A DNA stretch of 64,000 nucleotides from Bacteroidales bacterium (GCA_028706295.1 JAQWBQ010000002.1:59455-123454), one strand, 5' to 3'; shown: positions 46,237-55,489, numbered from the stretch's first letter. Notes: generated by a model from the letters alone, not told the origin. Program-made: numbers and translations.

Positions 46237-47058
46237 ATGCGGATAATTCAACTTTTTTTGATCCTGGCTCTTTTTGCCCCTGTTACAGTCATCGCACAGG
46301 ATGAGAGGGTATTCAGTGACATTGAAGCAGAAAAAGAGAATCAGGGTGTGGATCTGAATCTGGGAGCGGATCTGTTCAGCAGATATATCTGGAGGGGATA
46401 CGATTATGGCAATTCACCGGCGATTCAACCCAACATCAATTTTTCCTGGAAAGGTTTGAGTATCGGGGCCTGGGGATCTTATGCTTTTTCAAAACATTCG
46501 ATTCGGATTGATGATACGACTGTTGTGGATGCAGGCAATTATTCAGAGGTAGATCTTTATATTTCTTATACCTATAAATGGTTTACGTTGTTGCTCTATG
46601 ATTATTTTACACCGAACGGACTCAATCCGAATGACGGGAATAAATATTTCGATTATAAAAATTCCACAACCGGTCATACGTTTGAAGCCTGTTTGTCGTT
46701 TGACGGCACCGAGACATTTCCATTACGGGTAATGGCCGGAACCCTCTTCTATGGCGATGATAAAGGCAAAGATTCCACGGGGACTTACGGGCAGGGCACC
46801 AAGAATAATTTTTCGACCTATTTCGAGATCGGGTATACCTTCAACATAAAAAAGATTGATACAGATTTAATCCCTTTTATCGGTGGTATTCCCTTTGGCA
46901 GCAGTTGGTACGGGCCTTATGCCGGAGTAACCAATATCGGGTTAACGGTGAAGAAATCAATCCCAATAACCCCTGTGTACTCCTTCCCGGTACAGGCTTC
47001 GCTTATTGCCAATCCGCAATCGGAAGCGCTATTCCTGGTATTCGGAATATCTTTTTAA
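46237..47058 (+). CDS. Outer-membrane beta-barrel protein, TorF-like putative porin
   Basis: A 273-residue protein with signal peptide (IIQLFLILALFAPVTVIA-QDE) and alternating aromatic/polar strands typical of a small porin. LGADLFSRYIWRGYDYGNSP matches the start of the TorF-type family (TIGR02001-like), and strands end in VFGISF, a standard C-terminal barrel strand. The substrate is unknown. Its place between a sensor kinase and mutB, with 9- and 21-base gaps, suggests that it admits or exports a small metabolite connected to the mutase pathway; this is inference. Confidence 0.78.
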   Translation: MRIIQLFLILALFAPVTVIAQDERVFSDIEAEKENQGVDLNLGADLFSRYIWRGYDYGNSPAIQPNINFSWKGLSIGAWGSYAFSKHSIRIDDTTVVDAGNYSEVDLYISYTYKWFTLLLYDYFTPNGLNPNDGNKYFDYKNSTTGHTFEACLSFDGTETFPLRVMAGTLFYGDDKGKDSTGTYGQGTKNNFSTYFEIGYTFNIKKIDTDLIPFIGGIPFGSSWYGPYAGVTNIGLTVKKSIPITPVYSFPVQASLIANPQSEALFLVFGISF

Positions 47059-47079
47059 CTACCATATACTGAACAAAAA

Positions 47080-49230
47080 ATGAGACCAGATTTTAAAAAC
47101 GTTGAAATAGAAAAAAACATTCAGGGGAAATCGTTTGCCGACTGGGAGGCAGAAGAAGGAATTCAGAAGGAGTGGAGAACCCCGGAACAGATCCTGGTTA
47201 AGCCGGTTTACGGCAGCGATGATCTGAAGGAGATGGAACATTTAAATTTCACCGCAGGTATTCCGCCTTTTCTGCGTGGACCTTATTCCACAATGTATGT
47301 TATGAGTCCGTGGACCATCAGGCAATATGCCGGTTTCTCGACTGCCGAAGAATCGAATGCTTTTTACCGCCGCAACCTGAAGGCTGGGCAGAAGGGATTA
47401 TCAGTAGCTTTTGACCTCGCAACACACCGCGGATATGATTCGGATCATGAGCGCGTGGTTGGTGATGTCGGGAAAGCAGGGGTTGCCATTGATTCGATTC
47501 TTGACATGAAGATCCTTTTTGATCAGATTCCGCTGGATATCATGTCGGTATCGATGACCATGAACGGAGCGGTACTCCCCATCCTTGCTTTTTATATTGT
47601 TGCAGCCGAGGAACAAGGGGTTCCGATGGCAAAGCTGACAGGGACCATTCAAAATGATATCCTGAAAGAGTTCATGGTTCGGAATACCTATATTTATCCG
47701 CCTATTCCTTCGATGAAGATCATTGCGGACATATTCGAATTCACGTCGAAAAATATGCCGAAATTCAACTCCATCTCGATCAGTGGTTATCATATGCAGG
47801 AGGCAGGTGCAACCGCCGACATTGAGCTGGCTTATACGCTTGCAGATGGATTGGAATATCTCAGGGCAGGGATCAATGCCGGGATGGACATTGATACTTT
47901 TGCACCCAGGCTTTCTTTTTTCTGGGCTTCCGGGATGAATCATTTCATGGAAATTGCAAAGATGCGGGCTGCGCGGTTGTTGTGGGCAAAGATAGTAAGG
48001 CAGTTCAATCCCAAAAATCCCAAATCGATGGCATTGCGGACCCATACACAGACTTCAGGATGGAGTCTGACCGAACAGGATCCCTTCAACAATGTAGCCC
48101 GGACTTGTGTCGAAGCGCTTGCTGCCGCGCTGGGACATACGCAATCATTACATACCAATTCACTCGACGAAGCAATAGCCCTGCCTACCGATTTTTCAGC
48201 CCGGATCGCCCGGAATACGCAATTGTATTTACAAGAAGAGACGCAAATTTGCCGTTCCCTTGATCCCTGGGCCGGTTCCTTTTATGTTGAATCGCTCACA
48301 CACGAAATTGCCCATAAAGCATGGGCCCTTATCGAAGAGGTCGAAGAACTGGGCGGTATGGCAAAGGCAATCGAAACCGGCATCCCGAAAATGAGAATCG
48401 AGGAAGCTTCGGCACGTAAGCAGGCCCGTATTGATTCGGGTAAAGATAAAATCATCGGCGTAAATATGAACCGCCTTGAAAAGGAAGATCCCATTGAAAT
48501 CCTCGATGTCGACAACGCCGCTGTTCGTGAAGCCCAGGTCAACCGCCTGAAACAGCTCCGTGAGGCCAGAAATATTGAAGAAGTCCGGGCTGCACTCGAT
48601 GCATTGACCCATGCTGCCGAATCGGGTAAGGGGAATTTGCTGGAACTTTCCATTGATGCTGCACGCAAAAGAGCTTCTCTGGGTGAAATATCATTTGCAC
48701 TTGAAAAAGTTTACGGGAGGTATAAAGCTGTGATCAGAAGTATTTCAGGAGTTTACTCCTCTGAATCAAAAGATAACGGGGCTTTTCAAAAAGCACGGGA
48801 ACTGGCCGACCGCTTTGCAGAGCTGGAAGGTCGCCGGCCCCGTATCATGATAGCAAAAATGGGACAGGACGGGCACGACCGCGGAGCAAAAGTTGTTGCT
48901 ACCGGTTATGCGGATATTGGCTTTGACGTCGACATTGGTCCTCTGTTTCAAACCCCGGCCGAAGCCGCCCGCCAGGCTGTCGAGAATGATGTTCACATTT
49001 TGGGGGTTTCCAGCCTTGCGGCAGGGCATAAAACACTGGTTCCACAAGTAATAGCAGAATTAAAAAAACTTGGCCGCGAAGATATTCTGGTAATTGTGGG
49101 AGGAGTTATCCCACCACAGGATTATGAATTCCTTTACCAATCCGGAGCAATTGCTATTTTCGGCCCGGGAACCGTCATTTCAGAAGCCGGGATAAAACTT
49201 CTTGAGATTCTGATTGAAAGCCGCAAATAA
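47080..49230 (+). CDS. mutB: Methylmalonyl-CoA mutase large (catalytic) subunit
   Basis: A 716-residue adenosylcobalamin enzyme. The TIM-barrel part contains [33 protein letters not shown] and [13 protein letters not shown]; the C-terminal B12 domain has the cobalamin ligand motif DGHDRG with Asp597, His599 and Gly602, then GTVISEAG. All catalytic features are present. It should work with MutA encoded at 41529, and it is 3 bases ahead of the M16 peptidase gene. No MeaB/ArgK chaperone or methylmalonyl-CoA epimerase gene is seen in the window. Confidence 0.98.
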   Translation: MRPDFKNVEIEKNIQGKSFADWEAEEGIQKEWRTPEQILVKPVYGSDDLKEMEHLNFTAGIPPFLRGPYSTMYVMSPWTIRQYAGFSTAEESNAFYRRNLKAGQKGLSVAFDLATHRGYDSDHERVVGDVGKAGVAIDSILDMKILFDQIPLDIMSVSMTMNGAVLPILAFYIVAAEEQGVPMAKLTGTIQNDILKEFMVRNTYIYPPIPSMKIIADIFEFTSKNMPKFNSISISGYHMQEAGATADIELAYTLADGLEYLRAGINAGMDIDTFAPRLSFFWASGMNHFMEIAKMRAARLLWAKIVRQFNPKNPKSMALRTHTQTSGWSLTEQDPFNNVARTCVEALAAALGHTQSLHTNSLDEAIALPTDFSARIARNTQLYLQEETQICRSLDPWAGSFYVESLTHEIAHKAWALIEEVEELGGMAKAIETGIPKMRIEEASARKQARIDSGKDKIIGVNMNRLEKEDPIEILDVDNAAVREAQVNRLKQLREARNIEEVRAALDALTHAAESGKGNLLELSIDAARKRASLGEISFALEKVYGRYKAVIRSISGVYSSESKDNGAFQKARELADRFAELEGRRPRIMIAKMGQDGHDRGAKVVATGYADIGFDVDIGPLFQTPAEAARQAVENDVHILGVSSLAAGHKTLVPQVIAELKKLGREDILVIVGGVIPPQDYEFLYQSGAIAIFGPGTVISEAGIKLLEILIESRK

Positions 49231-49233
49231 AAG

Positions 49234-50457
49234 ATGGCTTTAACGTCGTTGACCCTACCGAACGGTATCCGTCTGGTTCATTATCCTGTTCAGGCAAAAG
49301 TAGCGCATTGCGGACTTTTTATCAATGCCGGTACCCGTGATGAATTGGAACCTGAGCACGGGATTGCCCATTTTATTGAACACACGATTTTTAAAGGCAC
49401 CAAAAAACGGAATGTTTTCCAGGTCCTCAATCGACTTGAAAATATCGGAGCCGACCTGAACGCATTTACCACCAAAGAAGAGACATGTATATATGCCACC
49501 TTTCTTTCGGAGTATTACGACCGCACCCTTGAGCTGTTTCATGATCTCTTCTTCAACGCAATATTTCCTGAAAAAGAACTTGAAAAGGAAAAACAGGTAG
49601 TACTGGATGAAATAAAAGCCTGTAAGGATAATCCGGCAGAACAAATATTTGACGATTTCGAGGATCTGGTGTTTGCCGGTCATCCGTTGGGTAAAAATAT
49701 TCTTGGGACCAAAAGCAGTCTTAAACAGATCGACCGGAAAGCGGTGTTTGATTTTATTCACCGCAATTACCGTATGGAACAGGTAGTCATTGCTTCTGTC
49801 GGGAATATTGATTTCGCCTCACTGACGAAAAGGGTTATGAAGTACTTTATGCGGAATCCCGATCGCGGGAACATGGTACCCCGACATCCATTTAGCTCCT
49901 ACTCGAAATTCCACAGCGTTAACAGAAAGAAAACGTCGCAGGTTCACTGCGTCATTGGCAGCCCGGCCTACTGCTTTTCCGACACCCGCCGGATCCCCAT
50001 GGCGCTGCTGAATAATATGCTGGGTGGGCCTATTTTGAATTCAAGACTTTCACTGGCCTTACGCGAAAGAAATGGATTGACCTATCATAACGAATCGAAT
50101 TATACTGCTTATTCCGATTCCGGAATTGTTAGCATCTATTTCGGAACAGATCCGGTCCATTTCGACAAGGCGCTTGCCATTGTCTTCAAAGAATTGAAAA
50201 AGCTCAGGGAAACGCGGTTGACACCCATACAGTTTCATACCATTCAGAATCAGTTGATAGGGCAACTGTCCATTGCGCAGGAATCGAATTTGTCGGCCAT
50301 GCTTGCAATGGGTAAGAACTTTCTGCTGAAAAATGAATATGACCCGCCCGAATTGCTCATGGAGTTGATCCGGCGAACCACGGCTGCAGAGGTGATGGAG
50401 ATTGCAAATCAGGTGTTCGATGCATCGGGCCTGAGTATGCTTACTTTCAGATCATAG
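49234..50457 (+). CDS. M16 family zinc peptidase
   Basis: A 407-residue insulinase/processing-peptidase-like enzyme. The inverted zinc motif HFIEH is at residues 46-50 and the third ligand Glu is in LEKEKQVVLDEIKA. The C-terminal half-domain (LNNMLGGPILNSRLSLALRE, RNGLTYHNES) carries the substrate-binding RNGL-like motif. It has no signal peptide, so it is probably cytoplasmic and degrades small peptides. Only 3 bases separate it from mutB. Its stop codon region overlaps the convergent LytTR gene by 6 bases. Confidence 0.93.
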   Translation: MALTSLTLPNGIRLVHYPVQAKVAHCGLFINAGTRDELEPEHGIAHFIEHTIFKGTKKRNVFQVLNRLENIGADLNAFTTKEETCIYATFLSEYYDRTLELFHDLFFNAIFPEKELEKEKQVVLDEIKACKDNPAEQIFDDFEDLVFAGHPLGKNILGTKSSLKQIDRKAVFDFIHRNYRMEQVVIASVGNIDFASLTKRVMKYFMRNPDRGNMVPRHPFSSYSKFHSVNRKKTSQVHCVIGSPAYCFSDTRRIPMALLNNMLGGPILNSRLSLALRERNGLTYHNESNYTAYSDSGIVSIYFGTDPVHFDKALAIVFKELKKLRETRLTPIQFHTIQNQLIGQLSIAQESNLSAMLAMGKNFLLKNEYDPPELLMELIRRTTAAEVMEIANQVFDASGLSMLTFRS

Positions 50458-51165
50458 GAAGTTCTCATCAATGAACCGGGAGAATTTTTCCTTGTATTGC
50501 TCACTTACCGGAATATAAACCCTGCCGAAAACGATCCTGTTCCGTTCGATCGTTTCCACCCGGTCTAGATTTACGATGAATGACCGGTGTACACGCATGA
50601 ACCTTGAGGCCGGTAATTTCGATTCAAGTGTTTTTAATGAATTAATCGTGAGGATGGGTTTGGGTTGATTTTTCAGGAACACCTTGACGTAATCCTTCAG
50701 ACCTTCGATGTAAATGATATCGTCAAAATTGATTCGGATGACCTTATATTCGGAGTTCAGGAAGAGAAATCGGTCGTTACTTTCGATTTTGCCGGCCTTC
50801 AGAATTTCCATGTCGATGAGTCTTTTAGCCTTTTGTGCGGAAACGAGAAATTCATCGTAACCAAAGGGTTTTAAAAGATAATCAACCGCCTCGAGTTTGT
50901 ATCCCTCCAGGGCAAATTTCTCATACGCTGTAGCAAAGACGATCTTTGGACCTGAAGGCATATTTCTCACGAAATCAGTCCCAATGAGATCGGGCATCTG
51001 AATATCGAGGTAAATCAGATCGACCGGTTGTTGCTCCAGAAATTCCAGGGCGGATAAAGCGTTTTCAAAACCACCGGAGAAGGTTAAATACGAGGTGTTT
51101 TTTATGTACCCCGAAACCAATTGAAGCGCCAGAGGCTCATCATCGATTGCTATGGTGCGGATCAT
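50452..51165 (-). CDS. LytTR-family response regulator
   Basis: A 237-residue regulator. The receiver (residues 3-120) has the acidic pair at Asp8/Asp9, phospho-acceptor Asp54 in LIYLDIQMPDLIG and Lys in LLKPFGYDE. The LytTR DNA-binding domain begins around residue 140 with SEYKVIRINFDDIIYIEGLK and ends with RFMRVHRSFIVNLDRVETIE. LytTR regulators bind direct repeats and often act on envelope genes. It is the last gene of the ten-gene minus-strand run and overlaps its cognate kinase gene by 4 bases. The likely target is the run's own promoter or related surface genes. Confidence 0.95.
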   Translation of the reverse strand: MIRTIAIDDEPLALQLVSGYIKNTSYLTFSGGFENALSALEFLEQQPVDLIYLDIQMPDLIGTDFVRNMPSGPKIVFATAYEKFALEGYKLEAVDYLLKPFGYDEFLVSAQKAKRLIDMEILKAGKIESNDRFLFLNSEYKVIRINFDDIIYIEGLKDYVKVFLKNQPKPILTINSLKTLESKLPASRFMRVHRSFIVNLDRVETIERNRIVFGRVYIPVSEQYKEKFSRFIDENFL

Positions 51166-52322
51166 CCTGTTATGTTTTCGTCAAGAGTAATGGACAAAAG
51201 TACTTCAAAGCTTTCAGCTGATGAATTAAACTTCAGGTTGTGTTTCATCGGGTATAGTAAAGCAAGCCTTTTCTTTACATTTTCCAGGCCGATACCGGTT
51301 TCGGAACGGAAGATTTCCTCAGTTCCTTTTCCCTGACTGTTAAGACATCTGAACTTTATTTCCTGCCGTGAGATTTCCAAATCAATGTCGATAAAAGAGG
51401 GATTCTTGTAACTGATCCCATGTTTAAAGGCATTTTCAATGAAAGGAAGGAAGATAAGAGGAGGAATTAAGACATCCGGATAATCTTCAGGAAAATTAAT
51501 TTTCAGAGAAACGCTTTTTGAGATTCGGAGCTTCATGAGTTCAATATAATTGTTCATAAACTCAATTTCCTGGCTGATCCGGATATTCCCTTTTTCCGTT
51601 TCATAAAGAAGGTAGCGCATCAATTTGGATAATTGCAGAATTGCTTTTTGTCCGTCTTTGAGATTGATCTGAACCAATGAATAAATGTTATTCAACGTAT
51701 TGAAGAAAAAATGCGGATTGATCTGGTTTTTTAAAAATGCCAGTTCAGAATTCAACCGCGCTTTTTCAACCTCCTTGTTCAACCGTTCCTGTTGTGCAAA
51801 TTTTTCTGAGTATCTTAATCCGACACTGAATCCTGTAAGGATGACGGAGGTCAAAAGAAAATTGTAAACCGGCCAACCTTTTAATGGTCTTTTCCCACGA
51901 TCGGAACCTCTTTCGATCATCCGGGGGCCTCTGTACCTGTCTGGTTCAATACGGGGACCCTGGCCTGGTTGACCCGGAGGCGGTACGCCGGTTTCGGTTT
52001 TTCTGATTTCACCCATCGGTCTGCGATGGTATGAACTCATCATCAATTCCATTCCCAGGATTGAGATTAAAACAATAATCGCAGATGAAAGAAAATAGAC
52101 AATTCTTTTTTTTCTGAAAAAAAGGTACGGGATTAACAAAAAATAGTTCATGTAGAAAATAAAACCGAAAAGAATGGTCTGAATCATCCCGATCAGAAGA
52201 AAATTACGGTCATCACTCGATTCGAGATACAGAAAATAAGATGGCAGAACGAAAAGGAATATCCACACAAAAATGTGCATAAGGACATTCAATATTTTTT
52301 CTTTATGTGTAAAACTGCTCAT
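51162..52322 (-). CDS. LytS-type sensor histidine kinase
   Basis: A 386-residue kinase of the His_kinase (PF06580) type. Four transmembrane helices occupy about residues 12-33, 42-68, 74-95 and 151-170. An unusual Pro/Gly/Arg-rich linker (VPPPGQPGQGPRIEPDRYRG) lies between helices three and four. The phospho-acceptor His204 is in LKNQINPHFFFNTLNNIYSL; the ATPase part has IPPLIFLPFIENAFKHGISY and GIGLENVKKRLALLYP. It pairs with the LytTR regulator through a 4-base overlap. No extracellular sensor domain is present, so it probably senses a membrane or partner-protein state. Confidence 0.95.
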   Translation of the reverse strand: MSSFTHKEKILNVLMHIFVWIFLFVLPSYFLYLESSDDRNFLLIGMIQTILFGFIFYMNYFLLIPYLFFRKKRIVYFLSSAIIVLISILGMELMMSSYHRRPMGEIRKTETGVPPPGQPGQGPRIEPDRYRGPRMIERGSDRGKRPLKGWPVYNFLLTSVILTGFSVGLRYSEKFAQQERLNKEVEKARLNSELAFLKNQINPHFFFNTLNNIYSLVQINLKDGQKAILQLSKLMRYLLYETEKGNIRISQEIEFMNNYIELMKLRISKSVSLKINFPEDYPDVLIPPLIFLPFIENAFKHGISYKNPSFIDIDLEISRQEIKFRCLNSQGKGTEEIFRSETGIGLENVKKRLALLYPMKHNLKFNSSAESFEVLLSITLDENITG

Positions 52323-52325
52323 GGT

Positions 52326-53006
52326 TTAAAAAATAAAATAATAACTCAACCCACAGATAAAATCCGTTTCCGGACTTTTTACATTGTACTCTTTATTGAT
52401 CCGGTAAAACAGATCAAGCTGATTTCTGCGGTTAACCGAATATTCGATACCGGCGGTAACCCGAAATTGATCGAACGAACCATACACCATTTTGTTCAAT
52501 CTGAAAAAGAATTCCGAAGCAAGATAGGGTTTAATTTTCTTATTCAAATTATATTTCAGAGTGATTTTTCCATTCAGGTGGTTGGATGGAACATGACCCT
52601 CCTCAGAGGAATTTATTTCTGTATATTGCGACTGAAATCTTCCCCGGAGAATGATGGAAAAACGAGCTATTTTTTCTTTATAGGTCAGGTCTGCATAGTA
52701 CCTGTGTTTTGTTTTGTATGAATCATCAATTCTACGTTGATTCGAGAACCTGTAAAATAAACCCGCCTTCCATTTTTTACTGATCCGATATTCAAAACCG
52801 ATATCGCTGAAAACTTCGCCGACTTCTGTGATATTTTCATTCATTCTCAATTCCTCCGTGAAGAGCAATGACCAGGCTGGGGTTATTTTTTTTTCCAGAT
52901 TTACGCTGATCCAAAGGCATGCATCCTTCTGCTGGGACATGCCGGATAAAAACATGAGGCAGAAAAGTGAAGCCAAACAGACCGGTAAAAATCGGAAATT
53001 ACTCAT
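52326..53006 (-). CDS. DUF2490 outer-membrane protein
   Basis: A 226-residue protein with signal peptide (LPVCLASLFCLMFLSGMSQQ) and the DUF2490 pattern, seen in LWISVNLEKKITPAWSLLFT, WKAGLFYRFSNQRRIDD and FRVTAGIEYSVNRRNQLDLF, ending in an aromatic strand (SYYFIF). This family forms small beta-barrels, function unknown. It overlaps the DUF4956 gene by 8 bases and precedes the kinase by 3, so it is firmly part of the operon. It may be the outer-membrane component of the surface pathway. Confidence 0.85.
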   Translation of the reverse strand: MSNFRFLPVCLASLFCLMFLSGMSQQKDACLWISVNLEKKITPAWSLLFTEELRMNENITEVGEVFSDIGFEYRISKKWKAGLFYRFSNQRRIDDSYKTKHRYYADLTYKEKIARFSIILRGRFQSQYTEINSSEEGHVPSNHLNGKITLKYNLNKKIKPYLASEFFFRLNKMVYGSFDQFRVTAGIEYSVNRRNQLDLFYRINKEYNVKSPETDFICGLSYYFIF

Positions 53007-53748
53007 AATAGTAAATCCTGATGGTGGCGGTGTCTTTCAGGAAATTGATTTTATTGATCGATATTCTGTGAATCTTCAAACCAGTCCGGGCTCTCAGGTC
53101 CTCAATCAGTTCATTGTGATTTTCCGGTTTAATTTTTTCAATGACCTCGTACTGTACATTTTTTGATAGTTCGTGTTTAAAAATCAGGTTTCCGTCAAGC
53201 AGATATATCCCAATGAAAATCACACCGTGAAGGATCCCGAGTTCATAGTATTCCAGTTGAATGGCGCTTATCAGACCGATCCCGATAAACACGAACAGGT
53301 AACTCATGTCTTTCAGCGATATTCCGGCACTCCGGTAACGAAGCATGGAAAACACTGCAAACAATCCGAATGCAGCACCCATGGATATTTTTACTTTATT
53401 CAGAACAAACGTAAGTACAAAGATCACCAGGTTAAAAATGATGTAGGTGAAGATGTAATCCATTTTTTTATAATTCGGATAATAGATTAAGCAAATGATC
53501 AATAAAACTGTGGTTATGTTGATGGCAAGGCTGATAAAAAAAACCGCATCGATATCAATCACATCTTTATCTTTCTTTTTATCCGTTTTCTTGCATTTTT
53601 CTGACGAAGCATCGGTAAGGGTGGGATCGCTCTCAGTCGAAACCTCAGTCTGATCGGAGCTCTTTTCAGACGTGATAGCAAAACCGGCCGGAGTAAGGGC
53701 CATAAGGAACCATGACATCAATAAACAGAGGAATATTTTATTTTTCAT
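52999..53748 (-). CDS. DUF4956 membrane protein
   Basis: A 249-residue membrane protein. An N-terminal hydrophobic segment with AFA cleavage-like sequence is followed by an unusual charged low-complexity stretch (SSEKCKKTDKKKDKD), then about four transmembrane helices (residues about 70-170) with the family signature SMGAAFGLFAVFSMLRYRSA and a soluble C-terminal domain (EVIEKIKPENHNELIEDLRA). DUF4956 genes occur beside VTC and CotH genes in other bacteria, with no fixed function. It overlaps both the VTC gene (4 bases) and the DUF2490 gene (8 bases). Confidence 0.9.
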   Translation of the reverse strand: MKNKIFLCLLMSWFLMALTPAGFAITSEKSSDQTEVSTESDPTLTDASSEKCKKTDKKKDKDVIDIDAVFFISLAINITTVLLIICLIYYPNYKKMDYIFTYIIFNLVIFVLTFVLNKVKISMGAAFGLFAVFSMLRYRSAGISLKDMSYLFVFIGIGLISAIQLEYYELGILHGVIFIGIYLLDGNLIFKHELSKNVQYEVIEKIKPENHNELIEDLRARTGLKIHRISINKINFLKDTATIRIYYYE

Positions 53749-54494
53749 TTTTTGATTATTTTCTGAATTCCGAGAACTTTCATTTTGTAATTATTTTTTT
53801 TTGCGTCAGGCTCGAGCAACGAAATCCCCAGGCAATATTTACTGACGGGAAAGGGATTGATGTGATGGGCATGCATCACCAGTGTAAAAGAGGATTTTTT
53901 TGACCGTCCCTGTTTTATTTCGGCAATGACCAATCCGGGAGTTTTGTATTCCTGATCCCGGATTCGGAATTTCAGGTCTGTGTCGAGGGTCAGCCGATCG
54001 GTCAGATGTTTATTAACCAACGTTATCCTTTTAAAACTGACATCCAGCGCCGGGTAAAGCATGGAAAGGGTGTAGGGAGAAAATTGGGAGAGCAATTGTT
54101 CCTTCATGCGTTCCATTGCCGGGGCATTTTCTTTCAGTTTAATTCTGTTTTTCAATGTGCGGCCCTTATTGGATTTGAATTTAATTTCGAAAAATTCAAT
54201 GTTCGATTCGCAATATTTTCGGTACCGGATCTTGTGCCGGTTTAATTTTCCGTTTTGATGCAATGTATACATCCTGCGATCAGGAGTGTCGAGGTATTGG
54301 GTTTCGTAACCACAGTTTCTGGTATCATTTATTTCAAAAACAAAATGATCCTGTTTCATGGATCCGATAATTTCAGGAAGTCCGGAGGAATGAAACACAT
54401 ATTTTTGATCCATCCGGTCCATCAGTTTAACCTCGTCCATCTGATCCAGCGATATGGGATGAAAACCGGAAATGATTTCGTTAATAGTATACAT
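53745..54494 (-). CDS. VTC-domain polyphosphate polymerase-like protein
   Basis: A 249-residue soluble protein with the VTC/CYTH-like tunnel fold. Family residues are visible in RMDQKYVFHSSGL, YETQYLDTPDRRMYTLHQNG, NRHKIRYRKY, FEIKFKSNKGRTLKNRI and late VIAEIKQGR. Yeast Vtc4 polymerises polyphosphate from ATP; the basic and acidic residues lining that tunnel have plausible equivalents here. Whether this copy makes polyphosphate or modifies another acceptor is unknown. It overlaps the DUF4956 gene by 4 bases and the upstream secreted-protein gene by 14. Confidence 0.9.
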   Translation of the reverse strand: MYTINEIISGFHPISLDQMDEVKLMDRMDQKYVFHSSGLPEIIGSMKQDHFVFEINDTRNCGYETQYLDTPDRRMYTLHQNGKLNRHKIRYRKYCESNIEFFEIKFKSNKGRTLKNRIKLKENAPAMERMKEQLLSQFSPYTLSMLYPALDVSFKRITLVNKHLTDRLTLDTDLKFRIRDQEYKTPGLVIAEIKQGRSKKSSFTLVMHAHHINPFPVSKYCLGISLLEPDAKKNNYKMKVLGIQKIIKK

Positions 54495-55047
54495 AATCCC
54501 ACTTTTTTTCAGATTCCATTTCGTTACCGGCGGAGAGTGATTTTTTTCCTGTTTTTAACTTTTTGCTGTTATAGGTGAAATGATTTGTTCTGATTAAGGT
54601 GCCAGTTCCGGTATATATCATCTCCTTAACCTTTGCTCCCGAGGCATCGTAGATCATGACTGTTTTTTTCAGGACAGCGCCGGAAGGGTTTAATTCCGTT
54701 TCTTCCGTTTTATCGTTGAAGGCATTGTATTTCGATATCTGATGTTTATATTTTTTCTTTTCACTGTCGAATTCAATCTCCTCCAGCTTATTGTTGAATT
54801 TGTCATACCGGGTAGTCTGCCTCAGTACTTCAATGCCTTGTGAATTGTACTCAATATTAAGGGTACACAACCCCAGGCGGTTAAATTCCCTGAAAGATGT
54901 CTTACGGGTTGATGGTTTCCCGTTTTCAAGAGTCGTCTCCCATTCGGTAATGGACTGTATGTTGTTTTTTTTACGTTCCTTTTTGTTTTGGGCCTGGGCG
55001 CCTAAAAGGGTAAGCATGCAAAGCATTACTAACACGTTTGTTCTCAT
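54481..55047 (-). CDS. Secreted YD-repeat-like protein of unknown function
   Basis: A 188-residue protein with a signal peptide (LVMLCMLTLLGAQAQ) followed by a Lys-rich segment and several repeats of the type YDKFNNKLEEIEF, YNAFNDKTEETELNPSGAVL and YDASGAKVKEMIYTGTG. The pattern resembles RHS/YD or MORN-like beta-hairpin repeats that often coat surfaces or bind polysaccharide. I do not recognise a named family and infer no reaction. It overlaps the VTC gene by 14 bases and follows the small lipoprotein by 6, so it belongs to the operon. Confidence 0.75.
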   Translation of the reverse strand: MRTNVLVMLCMLTLLGAQAQNKKERKKNNIQSITEWETTLENGKPSTRKTSFREFNRLGLCTLNIEYNSQGIEVLRQTTRYDKFNNKLEEIEFDSEKKKYKHQISKYNAFNDKTEETELNPSGAVLKKTVMIYDASGAKVKEMIYTGTGTLIRTNHFTYNSKKLKTGKKSLSAGNEMESEKKWDYVYY

Positions 55048-55053
55048 GAAAAG

Positions 55054-55488
55054 TTATTTGAATATTACGATTTCCGGGATTTCAATATCCTGTTTTTTAT
55101 TTGGAACTACAACATCCCGTGTCACCGGGATCTCGGCGACTGATTGCAGCGTTGAATCCTTGGAATAAGCATATACATGGTAAGTGCCTTCACGGAGGTA
55201 TTTGAATTCGTAGGTTCCATCATAACCTGTCCGGATCCTGTCACCATAGTCACGATCATCGCCATAGATAATGTAGACCCAGATATCAGGGCCGTAATAT
55301 TCCTGTTCCAGAACGGTCATGGTAGCATTGTAGTCCTTTACATAAACTTTTCCGTAAATAGTAGCTTTTCCCCCCCGGCCCGGCTCCTTTTCACAGCCAG
55401 AAAGGATTACTCCGGCCAAAAGCATCAGAAGCCAACAATACCGGAATCCGGACACGGGAATTTTCATTTTTTTCAGGTTTGTTTTCAT
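55054..55488 (-). CDS. Small lipoprotein with carboxypeptidase-regulatory-like fold
   Basis: A 144-residue lipoprotein with lipobox VILSGC and a single beta-sandwich domain of the carboxypeptidase-regulatory or prealbumin-like type (KATIYGKVYVKDYNATMTVL, TGYDGTYEFKYLREGTYHVY). Such domains usually serve adhesion or anchoring. It is the only lipidated protein of the operon and may tether the secreted CotH, propeller or sulfotransferase-like proteins to the outer membrane. It lies one base after the CotH gene. No more specific function can be read. Confidence 0.78.
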   Translation of the reverse strand: MKTNLKKMKIPVSGFRYCWLLMLLAGVILSGCEKEPGRGGKATIYGKVYVKDYNATMTVLEQEYYGPDIWVYIIYGDDRDYGDRIRTGYDGTYEFKYLREGTYHVYAYSKDSTLQSVAEIPVTRDVVVPNKKQDIEIPEIVIFK

Positions 55489-55489
55489 T

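Noticed and set aside
47401-48045. Minus-strand 214-residue ORF inside mutB
   Set aside because: Its Cys/His-rich composition is typical of an antisense shadow, and mutB is intact in this region.
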